Both the position numbers and the translations under genes were made by a program. The notes beneath the pieces were generated by a model. That model saw nothing but the letters and a program-made list of their open reading frames with translations, ran no database searches and was not told the DNA's origin. DNA of 64,000 nt from Bacillus sp. OK048 (GTDB taxonomy: Bacteria > Bacillota > Bacilli > Bacillales > Cytobacillaceae): contig NZ_FNHN01000001.1 in assembly GCF_900103525.1 (NCBI RefSeq), forward strand, positions 186,001 through 250,000, in the 5' to 3' direction. Position 1 is the first letter of the stretch. Every line of letters starts with the position of its first letter. Positions 52,475 to 61,043 of the stretch are shown here, piece by piece.

Positions 52475-55400
52475 TTACCTTCGTGTTAATTTTATATAAT
52501 CAATCACAATGGAGCCGGCTTTTGTGGCTTGAAACCGAATTGGATAGGTCCCTGCAGCCGGGAATGTCACCTGGTCTAAATCCACAGGAATATATTGATT
52601 GGCCGTTGAACTAAGTTGATTGACCGCTTCCCCTATCGCTTCACCATTTACATATGCCTGAACCGTTGCCCTTCCTGATGTATTGGTCTTATATTGATAA
52701 GACACATCATAAGTGCCTGCCGCAGGAACATCGATACTGAATTGAATCCACTCTCCGACTGGTACGGAATTGGTCTGTAAATAGTAAATTCCATTCGTTG
52801 ATGAAGTGGAGAGTGTAATACTTGGGATACTCTTAGTAACCGAATTGATTTGCGACTCCCCTTCAATCAATATCTCAAGCGGAACAGTGATCCGATAACT
52901 TGCCTTTGTCGTTCCGTCTTCAGCGGTCACAACCAGAATATCTCCCGTTTCAAGCCCACCTGAAGTCTTTGGCTGGCCGGAGGAACCGGTGACGGAGTAA
53001 GTCTGTGCCGTCCCATCCGTTGACTCAATTTGACTGGTCAAGTCAACTGCTGTGGTACCTAAAACTGTAGTAATGGTATAACCTTCTGTATCCAGATTGG
53101 TAATGTTGTTATGAACATCCCGTTTCAATTGAATCGAGATATTATGCGGATCCTTTACAATCGGCGGATAAGCCTGATTATCAGTCACCGTCGCATTTAC
53201 TATGTCGTCAAGCGGTGTCAACTTATTGCCCCAAGTATTCTTGTAGAAAGCAGCATTCTTTACGGTAATATTGCTGGCGTTTTTCAGCAGGATGACACTT
53301 GGGTTATTTTCCCCTCTCACCATTGTCAACTGGTCGAGGACCGCATTTTTAACATCATCTAATACGAAGGCATAACGATCGTCATTTTTCTCAAAATTAG
53401 TCGTTACATTTTTAAACGTTAGACCATCGACATGTCTTGCCCAGAATCCGTAGGCAGGCTGTACGCCAAAGTCGCCAACGTTGTATTTGCCGACACCTAA
53501 CTCCGGAGGACTGATATGTGAATCGGCAAGACTGTTGCCGCCCTTTACTAAAATATCCACATTTTCAAAGTTCACATTCTCGATATAACCGATACTGCGT
53601 CCATCCGGAAGTTTTGGACCTCCATCGCCAACCTTATAACCTGCAATAATCGGTGTTGCCTTACTTTGATTGGTGTAAGGAACCCAGCGCTTAGATGGGT
53701 CGCCGTACTGACTTCCCTGGTAAACCTGTTCAATATTTACATCTTTAACGTAAATGTTTCTCACATGGCCGATATTGACATTGTTGCTCAGCAATTCATC
53801 ACGCTGCACACCATTTTCCATGAATTTCATCCGCTGCGCTTGTCCGCCAATCACCCGTCCCCGATTGGAGATCGAAATGAAGAATGGTGCCCGGGTGCGC
53901 CGCATCTGAGCCTCATGGTGAATTGGCCCTGTTTTGCCTGAATTCAAGTAAATATTTTCAACGGTTGCGCCGTCATTTGTTGAAATCGAGAATCCCGCCT
54001 TATTTCCGGCTAATACATAAATATTATCGACATAAGCATTTCTGATGTCGTCTGCTGTTTCACTTCCAATCTGGAATAGATTACAGTTTGTGTCACCAAT
54101 AATATTGCGGACATAAAAATCAGTCGCAGGTCTTGTAAACCCTAATGAAGAGTCGCTGCCCGGTTTGACTATGTCATCGGAAGTACCTTTAGCATAGATG
54201 TTTTTAGCCGTGACATAGCTGCTTTCCATATAGTCAAATACGTCCCTGGCCTGTCCCCCTTTTCCTTTATCATAATAAAAGTCGTGCGTGTTGATATGGT
54301 CCGTACCGGTTGCCAGCATTGCAAAGTGACCAGCATTATCCACTCTCAGCATATTACTAATGTCTCTTTGCTTCACTTCATTTTTTCCGTCTTTGTCGAT
54401 GCTTTTAATATAATAGGGCTCGTCAGTGGTTGGTGAATCAGTCTCTTCATACCACAAATCAAGCCCATTATTTAAACCGCCAAATTCAAAGTTGGTGCTT
54501 AGCTTTAAAGTAACCATCTTATCCGTACGATTATCAGGTGCGTTATTCATGACACCATCACTAGTCACAAGATTACCATTTCCGGTAATTCGTCCATTTC
54601 CAATAATTTTGACATTGTCGACCCTTTCACCGAAGAACATACTATTTCTAAAGTATGTGTGGCCGACATCCTGCTTTGTCATGTAATTTTCAGGATCCCG
54701 GTATGGCCCTGTGTCTGTAGGGGATGTACCCGAGCGATAAGCTTTATCTGAAAAATAAGCTGATTCAGGGGCGTCTCCGCCTTTCAATGCGGCAATCGTC
54801 GCATCTTTATTGACATATAAATAGACATTGCTTAGCAGATGTACAGTTCTTACATTAAAGGTGCCATTCTCAAACAGCAGCGTGCCGCCGCCAATCGAAT
54901 TAAGGTACGCAATCGCCTTATTAATGGCTTCTGTATCATCAGCGGTACCGTCACCTTTTGCACCCATAAGCCTGGCGTTAAATTTTCCTGTATAGAATTT
55001 AGTAATATTTGATTCTCCGTTGTTCTCCCCGCCAGTGACGTCGAGCCTAAAGAAGTACTCTGTATTCGGAGTCAGGTTCTGAGCTTCAACTTCTCCACTT
55101 TGTTTTTCCACTTTTGCATTGCTTTCTGTCCAGCTTGTTCCCTTATCTGTTGACTGCATCAACTTGATGAAGGCAGCATGCTTCGGAGCAGTCCAGCGGA
55201 ATTTAGCCTTCGTGTAAGTATCGCTATTTTCCTTATATGTTAGACTCTTATCTAAAACTCTATGAAAGTTGCTTATCGTTTTAACCACATTTAAGCTGAC
55301 AGTGCATGATGGACTAGGTAATACTTCCGGTTCAGAGGTCGTGTAGGAAGCCTCAAACTGATAGCTGCCTTTTTTTATAGAAACATCCTTAAAGCTGATT

Positions 55401-56224
55401 TGCAGATCTGCCCCATTTGCCGGTCTTAAATCGAGACCCTTGAACGTGATGGCCTGGCTGCCGTCCTTGTTGTTATCAATCTTTACCGTCCCTACTTTTT
55501 GGAAACGATATCCTTCCCCGACTCTGCCAATGGACTGTGTCTCAAGCCCGGAAAGCTTGACTTCCCCTCTGCCGATTACATTTACAGTGGTGTTATCCAT
55601 CGTGGCATTGATGCCCTTTGGAACCTTTATAACCACCTCTGTTGCCGGACTTCTCATACCTGCAAAAAAATTCAATACAACATCCGATTCAGTCTTTTCC
55701 GTAATTTCGTTGTCTTCGAGTTCCATCTTGCCGCGAACGGCACCTTTTATAACTTTAATCTGATAATCGTAGGAATCCTTTCCTGCCTTTACGGTTAGAA
55801 CATCACCTTGGCTGATTGCATCTGTCGGTTGTTTTACTATCCCATTTGCATCTTTCACGGCATATATTGGAGTTACAGCCGCTTTGGAAGTAATTTGCTT
55901 GAACAGTTCCTCCACTGTTTTAATTTCTAACGTGGTGCGCCCCTGACTCTCAGGGGTATCGACTGTATAAATAAACGTATCACCCGAAGTAAGCGTAATC
56001 GTATCACTAGAGACATCAAAAATATTTATGCCTTGATCTGATGGTAAAATTGAAAGCTTTTCAGGTACCTTGCCATCGCTTTTATGTTGACCCTCCTTTG
56101 TTACTTGGATTTCAGCAGCAGATGCGGCTACGGGAAAGCCTGCCCCTAGAGAGGCTAATACAGTCGAAAATAAGAGCACCACAAAAACCATTGCTGAAAA
56201 TCCCTTTTTCACTATGTTTGTCAT
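52475..56224 (-). CDS. Large secreted GH28-like beta-helix protein with fn3 and CBM-like domains
   Basis: A 1249-residue secreted protein. A signal peptide (1-37, AVAASAA-like end) is followed by an N-terminal region of beta domains (40-310) and a fibronectin III-like domain (about 320-412). A pectate-lyase-superfamily start (GKFNARLMGAKGDGTADDTEAINKA, from 414 on) leads into a right-handed beta helix to about 1030. GH28 landmarks are altered: TSDDIVKPGSD (681-691) may supply the acids, while DTNCNLFQIGSE replaces the usual GHG. The C-terminus (about 1120-1249) is a CBM35-like sandwich, EGESQINS to VIDYIKLTRR. It probably acts on an acidic polysaccharide. Confidence 0.75.
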   Translation of the reverse strand: MTNIVKKGFSAMVFVVLLFSTVLASLGAGFPVAASAAEIQVTKEGQHKSDGKVPEKLSILPSDQGINIFDVSSDTITLTSGDTFIYTVDTPESQGRTTLEIKTVEELFKQITSKAAVTPIYAVKDANGIVKQPTDAISQGDVLTVKAGKDSYDYQIKVIKGAVRGKMELEDNEITEKTESDVVLNFFAGMRSPATEVVIKVPKGINATMDNTTVNVIGRGEVKLSGLETQSIGRVGEGYRFQKVGTVKIDNNKDGSQAITFKGLDLRPANGADLQISFKDVSIKKGSYQFEASYTTSEPEVLPSPSCTVSLNVVKTISNFHRVLDKSLTYKENSDTYTKAKFRWTAPKHAAFIKLMQSTDKGTSWTESNAKVEKQSGEVEAQNLTPNTEYFFRLDVTGGENNGESNITKFYTGKFNARLMGAKGDGTADDTEAINKAIAYLNSIGGGTLLFENGTFNVRTVHLLSNVYLYVNKDATIAALKGGDAPESAYFSDKAYRSGTSPTDTGPYRDPENYMTKQDVGHTYFRNSMFFGERVDNVKIIGNGRITGNGNLVTSDGVMNNAPDNRTDKMVTLKLSTNFEFGGLNNGLDLWYEETDSPTTDEPYYIKSIDKDGKNEVKQRDISNMLRVDNAGHFAMLATGTDHINTHDFYYDKGKGGQARDVFDYMESSYVTAKNIYAKGTSDDIVKPGSDSSLGFTRPATDFYVRNIIGDTNCNLFQIGSETADDIRNAYVDNIYVLAGNKAGFSISTNDGATVENIYLNSGKTGPIHHEAQMRRTRAPFFISISNRGRVIGGQAQRMKFMENGVQRDELLSNNVNIGHVRNIYVKDVNIEQVYQGSQYGDPSKRWVPYTNQSKATPIIAGYKVGDGGPKLPDGRSIGYIENVNFENVDILVKGGNSLADSHISPPELGVGKYNVGDFGVQPAYGFWARHVDGLTFKNVTTNFEKNDDRYAFVLDDVKNAVLDQLTMVRGENNPSVILLKNASNITVKNAAFYKNTWGNKLTPLDDIVNATVTDNQAYPPIVKDPHNISIQLKRDVHNNITNLDTEGYTITTVLGTTAVDLTSQIESTDGTAQTYSVTGSSGQPKTSGGLETGDILVVTAEDGTTKASYRITVPLEILIEGESQINSVTKSIPSITLSTSSTNGIYYLQTNSVPVGEWIQFSIDVPAAGTYDVSYQYKTNTSGRATVQAYVNGEAIGEAVNQLSSTANQYIPVDLDQVTFPAAGTYPIRFQATKAGSIVIDYIKLTRR

Positions 56225-56555
56225 CCTTCCACTCCCTTATTGTTTATTTAACCAGATATTTCCTCGCTTATGTTCTGGTTTACATCCTCCTTCCTGAACA
56301 GCCATAGAATTGTTTGGTCCTTCTTAGAGGTCGTATACAATGATTGTATAGTAGATACCGCTGTGCCATTAGGGGTAGTTTTTATATATATTTTAGGAAT
56401 TTTTAGATTATCTGGATGTTATAAAGAAATGGGTGAAATGGCACACAGGGGATGGGACCAGTCTGACTTAGAGGTCGCTGGAAAAAGAAAAATCCAGGTC
56501 ATGCCCCTGGCTTTAAGAGATTGGATGTGTCCGTTGTCATTACCCGCTGCGCAAT
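56225..56555. other. Upstream region of the GH28-like gene
   Basis: A perfect 17-bp palindrome, TATACAATGATTGTATA (56334-56350), lies 110 bases before the gene and is a candidate operator. AACCAGA/TCTGGTT arms near 56250-56275 could form a leader hairpin. CCAGG/CCTGG (56494-56510), followed by T-rich sequence on the minus strand, is a weak terminator for the response-regulator gene. No gene is seen. Confidence 0.5.
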
Positions 56556-57314
56556 TTATTCTACACTGACCTTGCCGCGTTGAAACGATTTGCGAAACTC
56601 CGAAGGTGTTTTTCTTTTTATCCTTTTAAATGTGCTGCTGAAATATGATAAATCCGCATAGCCGAGACGATGGGCTATTTCCGTTATTCTAAGAGATGTG
56701 CGTGTGAGCAGCCGCTCCGCTTCGTCCATACGCAATTGCTGGACATAATCAAAAAAATTTTGATTCATTTGGCGCTTAAATAGCTGGCTTAAATAGCTTG
56801 AATTCAAGTGCACCTCCTTTGCTGCCTCTGTCAAGGTCACTTCACCTGGCACCCTGGATTTGATGAACTCTACCACATGTTCTACGGTGGACTTTTCCAA
56901 TGGATATGGATTCTCTTTCCCTTCAGTCTGCTCAACGAAATCCACACAAGGATTGAGCCATCTTTCTAAACAGACTGTCATTTCTTCAACTTCTACTGGC
57001 TTTAGCAAATAATCGAATACACCTGCCCTTAGTGATTGCTGGGCATAGGAAAAATTATCGTGACCGCTAATCATCATAACGGCTTGTCTTTGATTGACCG
57101 AACGGAATTGCTCCAAGAATGTTAAGCCATCCATGACAGGCATCCGAATATCCACCATAATCAGGTCGGCATGATTGGTTTTCAGCCAGTGCAGCGCTTC
57201 TGAACCATTGCTGCTTTCGTGGCAGACCATAACCGGCAGACCAGTCTTTTCGATAGTCCGTCTGATGGCGGTCCTTACCCATCTTTCATCGTCTACAAGT
57301 AATATTTTTTTCAT
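56556..57314 (-). CDS. YesN-type response regulator with AraC DNA-binding domain
   Basis: A 252-residue two-component regulator. The receiver domain has the acidic pair Asp8/Asp9 (LLVDDERWV), phosphorylation site Asp55 (LIMVDIRMPVMDGL) and conserved lysine in YLLKPVEVEE. The C-terminal AraC domain has two helix-turn-helix units (LTEAAKEVHLNSSYLSQLFK and ITEIAHRLGYADLSYFSSTFK). In Firmicutes this type controls polysaccharide uptake or degradation with a YesM-type kinase, but no kinase gene is in the window. It sits between the two enzyme genes. Confidence 0.9.
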   Translation of the reverse strand: MKKILLVDDERWVRTAIRRTIEKTGLPVMVCHESSNGSEALHWLKTNHADLIMVDIRMPVMDGLTFLEQFRSVNQRQAVMMISGHDNFSYAQQSLRAGVFDYLLKPVEVEEMTVCLERWLNPCVDFVEQTEGKENPYPLEKSTVEHVVEFIKSRVPGEVTLTEAAKEVHLNSSYLSQLFKRQMNQNFFDYVQQLRMDEAERLLTRTSLRITEIAHRLGYADLSYFSSTFKRIKRKTPSEFRKSFQRGKVSVE

Positions 57315-57784
57315 TTCTCATGCCTCCTAATTCATTACAGGGGCAGAAACGGCAATTTGATATCAACAGCGCTTCTTTGGAACACTAAAATTTCGTAAAT
57401 CAAAATATTATCCATGTAATATTCAGACGAGTTGACCCCAGCAATCGCCGCAAAACAGGTTTAATTTATTTTGAAGCGCTTTCAACTTGACGTAATACTG
57501 CTGTTAAGCCTAATCGGTTTCAATTAGGCTAGAATGATGATTGGAAGGTTTTTATTACTCATAGATATCTTTTGCAGACAATCCCAATCTTGTCTATGAA
57601 ATTCCAAATCTTTGATACTATCATATTATTTTTAAATTATCTGTCAATGCAACTTTATGACTATTCTTCCCAGTAAATTAATCTAGAACAATAAATAAGG
57701 TCCTTTCCAACACTTTATCCAATTAAACAGAAAGCGGGCATTTATTATCCCCGCTTTCTAGTTCAATTCACGATTTATCTAGAT
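57315..57784. other. Regulatory region between the response regulator and the alginate-lyase-family gene
   Basis: No gene is seen. AGCCTAAT and ATTAGGCT (57507-57530, 8-base spacer) form a perfect inverted repeat. TTGAAGCGCTTTCAA (57471-57485) resembles a cre site with two mismatches and lies about 160 bases upstream of the response regulator. AGAAAGCGGG/CCCGCTTTCT (57729-57759) is a terminator for the lyase gene. Confidence 0.6.
57729..57759 (-). terminator. Terminator of the alginate-lyase-family gene
   Basis: The stem AGAAAGCGGG/CCCGCTTTCT has a moderate T tail on the minus strand. Confidence 0.75.
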
Positions 57785-60700
57785 TTACTTGTCTTTGCCT
57801 CCAGGAAAGTCAACCCGTTTCACATTGATATGATAGGTTTTTGGTTCACCTTTCTTCGGCGTCACTTCAATATGGATTGGATTATCGCCAATTTTTAATA
57901 GAATCGGCCGCAACTCAGAGCCAGCCACACCATTTACCTTCACTCTTGCAGCAGCATCGGCGGTAACCGGTGTAATATTAATTCTGTTAATATTTCGTTT
58001 TAGATTAACTGTATACTCAGTTACATCCGCATTAAACGAAGGAGACAATGTCCCCTCGCTAAGGATCAGCCGGCTCAAGTCAGCATTCGTTTCCGACGGA
58101 ACAGCAGATATTTCAACATCATCCAGGTTCATGTATCCGATACTGGAGCTGTCTAATCGGAATCTGAAAAGGAAATTCGGTTTATCAAAGGCATTTGGAT
58201 TACTAATCGTAAAAGTGAACGGAATTTTGGCATACGTATCAGTCAGTTCCGTATGGCTGCTGTCCCGGAGCAACTCACCTGATGTATTCCAGGTATTCCC
58301 GTTATCAACTGACCATTCACCGACCAATTTATAGCCATTAGTTTTATTTTGTGTTCTTGCGTTAAATGAAATGGTCAAATCCTTATAGCCTTTCGTACTT
58401 ACATTCACCGTGGCAGTAGAACTGTTTGCTGAATCCTTCAACAGCCTTAATGCTGCCGGCATCGACCGGGTATGAGTCGAATTTCCATCTTTCACAAAGA
58501 TTTGCGCCGGGGCTTTGAAGTGGCCTTGATCATAATAGCCTTGATACCATATTAGTGGTTTAATGTCAGCTGCTGATTGCGGGAATTTTTCCATAATATC
58601 GAATAAGCTGACACTGCTATCCTGTGATAATATCTCATCAATTCTTGGATCGGCCCTGAATTCAGTGAAGCTGGATTGATAGATTTTAACAGAAAACTTC
58701 TTGTTAGATTCTGTTACCTTTACCATATATGTCTTTATTGAACCATTTGGCGATTCGACTGTATACTTGACGGGGTCGGTAAAATCATTGGCCGTTTCGC
58801 CGCTCACTTGCACAGTCTTTCCAACCTTTACACGCTTGCCAGTTGTGATAAAGGAGGCAACTAATCCTTTTCTTTCCGTCCCCTTTGGCACCGTTACGTT
58901 GATCTCATTACCGTAGATGGTTCCAACCACTGGGGTATATAATTCCTTGAAGCTAAAAGTGACAAATTCTTTCCGCGGGCTGCCTCCGGCAAGACTCGGT
59001 GCCACCAAATTTGCCCGATGGGTGGTTAACTGGTCTTTTAGCATGATATCTGAGGCACTCCAGTAGGAATCTTCCCCGAATTTGGCTGCCGCTTCCCGCA
59101 AGTATGTGGAGAAAATTCTTTCGTCCTCTTGCGCTTCGAGTTCATCGTATGGCCATCCCGTGAAATCTACTACATATGGAGTAATAAAATCGTACGCCTT
59201 CCGGATTTCCTCTCCAGCGCTCCAAACATCTACCCCTACTTGATCACCCATCACTGCCAGCATGGTAAATGGGATCAAATTAAAGGTGAAGTAATGGAAT
59301 GGTCGCGTTCTCCGCAGCTCTTCCGGCATGGTCCCATCGTCCATAATTTGATCCGTCATCCGCGGAATCGTTGTCTTCTGTAAATAATTCTTGGCTTTAT
59401 TTTTAGCGCCCAAATAAAGATTATAGGCTGTGAACTGAGCATCAAACCAGGTGCCATGGTTATTGGCAGTATTTTTCTCATCCTGGGCCACTGAGTTGGT
59501 TTCCAGCCAGTTTGTATATTCAGATAACCAGGTCTTGAACCCGATGGTGTCGTTTGTCGTCCAGCTGTTTGAAGGAGAGATTAGCTCGATGTCATCAATG
59601 ATATCCAGCAATTTATCCGATTCCAGTACTCCTTCCTTACGGCCGTCGGTTACGCCTGGGACACCTTGGGCATACCTCATGTTTGGATTCATCTTCGTTT
59701 CTGGATTGATAAACCAGGTTTTTAAAAGCAGCGCGGCATGTTTAGCGTACTCTTCCTTATTGGTTAAATAGTAGGCAAGTGACAGTGACGATACGGCATC
59801 CCTTAAATCCATAAAGCTCTGCTTATCATACTTTTCCGTATAGCCTTCAGGGTTAAATTGGCCATCCTTGTTAATATACGGCATTCCATCCGGTTTTGTC
59901 GGGTCTGGCCACCAGTATGGTCCGATACTCCAATAATCATGAATACTGGCATTTGGAGCAGGATTAGGCTTGTACGTGACGGAATATGGCCCTTTGGTTA
60001 AGGCTGCATCGGCCTCTCCTATTAATTTATTAACCGCATCCGCATACTCTTTGCCTGTGCTTGTTAGGGATTCTTTCACTTTCGTAAGCTGCTGAAAGTT
60101 GATGAGAATCGTGTTTTGCTTTTCCGTTGGGACCATCGATAAATTGACCGCGTCACTTTCCGTTCGATCCTTTGCGGCAGTCTTAACGGCAAAGGTATAT
60201 TCCTTGCCATTGGTTAGACCGTCAATGGTTACCTCACCGACGCCTTTATCGACTATCTTCGTACCCGGGTTAGGATTGGAAGAATCAGAGATGTCTGTTA
60301 CGATGACCTGATCAAAATCCAAATAGTTAGTATCCTGTACCGGGTCCTGCCAATGGATGATTCCTTGTCCGTTACCGTTGACCACGAATGCATTCGTGAC
60401 TGGAGCGGTTTTGGCAGGAACATCGTTATATAGTTCGAATTCTGATAGATTAAAATTTTTTACAGTATCCACAAGAGTAAAGGTTACTTTTACATACCGG
60501 CCCTCCACCTGTTGACCAAATGCAGCCGTTTCTGTTCTGGGACTGTTTGACGCTTTGTTCTCAATTGATTTTTCATAGGCGGCATTCCACGTGGAGCCAT
60601 TGTCATTGTTATATTCAATCTTCACTTTATCGGAACCGACATTTGTTCCAAATTGTAGGACAGCCTTATTAAAAGTCTTGAATGACCCCAGGTCCAGAAT

Positions 60701-60958
60701 AAACCAAACAAAACCATTTGGGCGGTCCGTACTATTCGGCTGCCACAAAGTTGCTGTATTTCCATCAACAATATTCGCTAATCGATTGCTCCCCGTCATT
60801 GAACTGGAAGCATTAATGGCTGCTGCATTCAGCGCCAAATTAATCTGGTCAGCAGCCTTTGCTTTTTTTATCTGACCGCCCGTTTGAAACGGCGAAGCAA
60901 CCAGAAGAATGATCATAAATAAGCTGCTGATTCTCCGGAACTTATTGTGAATGAACAT
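57785..60958 (-). CDS. Secreted alginate-lyase-family multidomain polysaccharide lyase
   Basis: A 1057-residue secreted protein: signal peptide 1-36 (KAKAA-DQ), F5/8 type C-like carbohydrate-binding domain (about 38-180, LALNAAAINASSSMTGSNRL to LSEFELYND), fn3-like domain (190-285), then an alpha-toroid catalytic domain (about 300-650) of the Alginate_lyase Pfam type with YWSIGPYWWPDP and NNHGTWFDAQ (499-508, candidate catalytic Asn/His). Beta-sandwich modules follow, and a cadherin-like domain closes the protein (about 960-1050, LSEGTLSPSFNADVTEYTVN). The fold also occurs in glucuronan lyases, so alginate is not certain. GGAGG precedes the ATG. Confidence 0.78.
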   Translation of the reverse strand: MFIHNKFRRISSLFMIILLVASPFQTGGQIKKAKAADQINLALNAAAINASSSMTGSNRLANIVDGNTATLWQPNSTDRPNGFVWFILDLGSFKTFNKAVLQFGTNVGSDKVKIEYNNDNGSTWNAAYEKSIENKASNSPRTETAAFGQQVEGRYVKVTFTLVDTVKNFNLSEFELYNDVPAKTAPVTNAFVVNGNGQGIIHWQDPVQDTNYLDFDQVIVTDISDSSNPNPGTKIVDKGVGEVTIDGLTNGKEYTFAVKTAAKDRTESDAVNLSMVPTEKQNTILINFQQLTKVKESLTSTGKEYADAVNKLIGEADAALTKGPYSVTYKPNPAPNASIHDYWSIGPYWWPDPTKPDGMPYINKDGQFNPEGYTEKYDKQSFMDLRDAVSSLSLAYYLTNKEEYAKHAALLLKTWFINPETKMNPNMRYAQGVPGVTDGRKEGVLESDKLLDIIDDIELISPSNSWTTNDTIGFKTWLSEYTNWLETNSVAQDEKNTANNHGTWFDAQFTAYNLYLGAKNKAKNYLQKTTIPRMTDQIMDDGTMPEELRRTRPFHYFTFNLIPFTMLAVMGDQVGVDVWSAGEEIRKAYDFITPYVVDFTGWPYDELEAQEDERIFSTYLREAAAKFGEDSYWSASDIMLKDQLTTHRANLVAPSLAGGSPRKEFVTFSFKELYTPVVGTIYGNEINVTVPKGTERKGLVASFITTGKRVKVGKTVQVSGETANDFTDPVKYTVESPNGSIKTYMVKVTESNKKFSVKIYQSSFTEFRADPRIDEILSQDSSVSLFDIMEKFPQSAADIKPLIWYQGYYDQGHFKAPAQIFVKDGNSTHTRSMPAALRLLKDSANSSTATVNVSTKGYKDLTISFNARTQNKTNGYKLVGEWSVDNGNTWNTSGELLRDSSHTELTDTYAKIPFTFTISNPNAFDKPNFLFRFRLDSSSIGYMNLDDVEISAVPSETNADLSRLILSEGTLSPSFNADVTEYTVNLKRNINRINITPVTADAAARVKVNGVAGSELRPILLKIGDNPIHIEVTPKKGEPKTYHINVKRVDFPGGKDK

Positions 60959-60990
60959 GAAATTCCTCCTTCATTTTTTGATCAGCCAAT

Positions 60991-61030
60991 TCAAAAAAAG
61001 AAACCCTCCGGTCCAGACGTCCGGAAAGGG
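60991..61030 (-). terminator. Terminator between the PL8 lyase and the alginate-lyase-family gene
   Basis: The stem CCCTTTCCGG/CCGGAGGG is followed by TTTCTTTTTTTG on the minus strand, so the two lyase genes are probably separate or only partly co-transcribed. Confidence 0.8.
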
Positions 61031-61043
61031 CCTCCTTTAAAAT

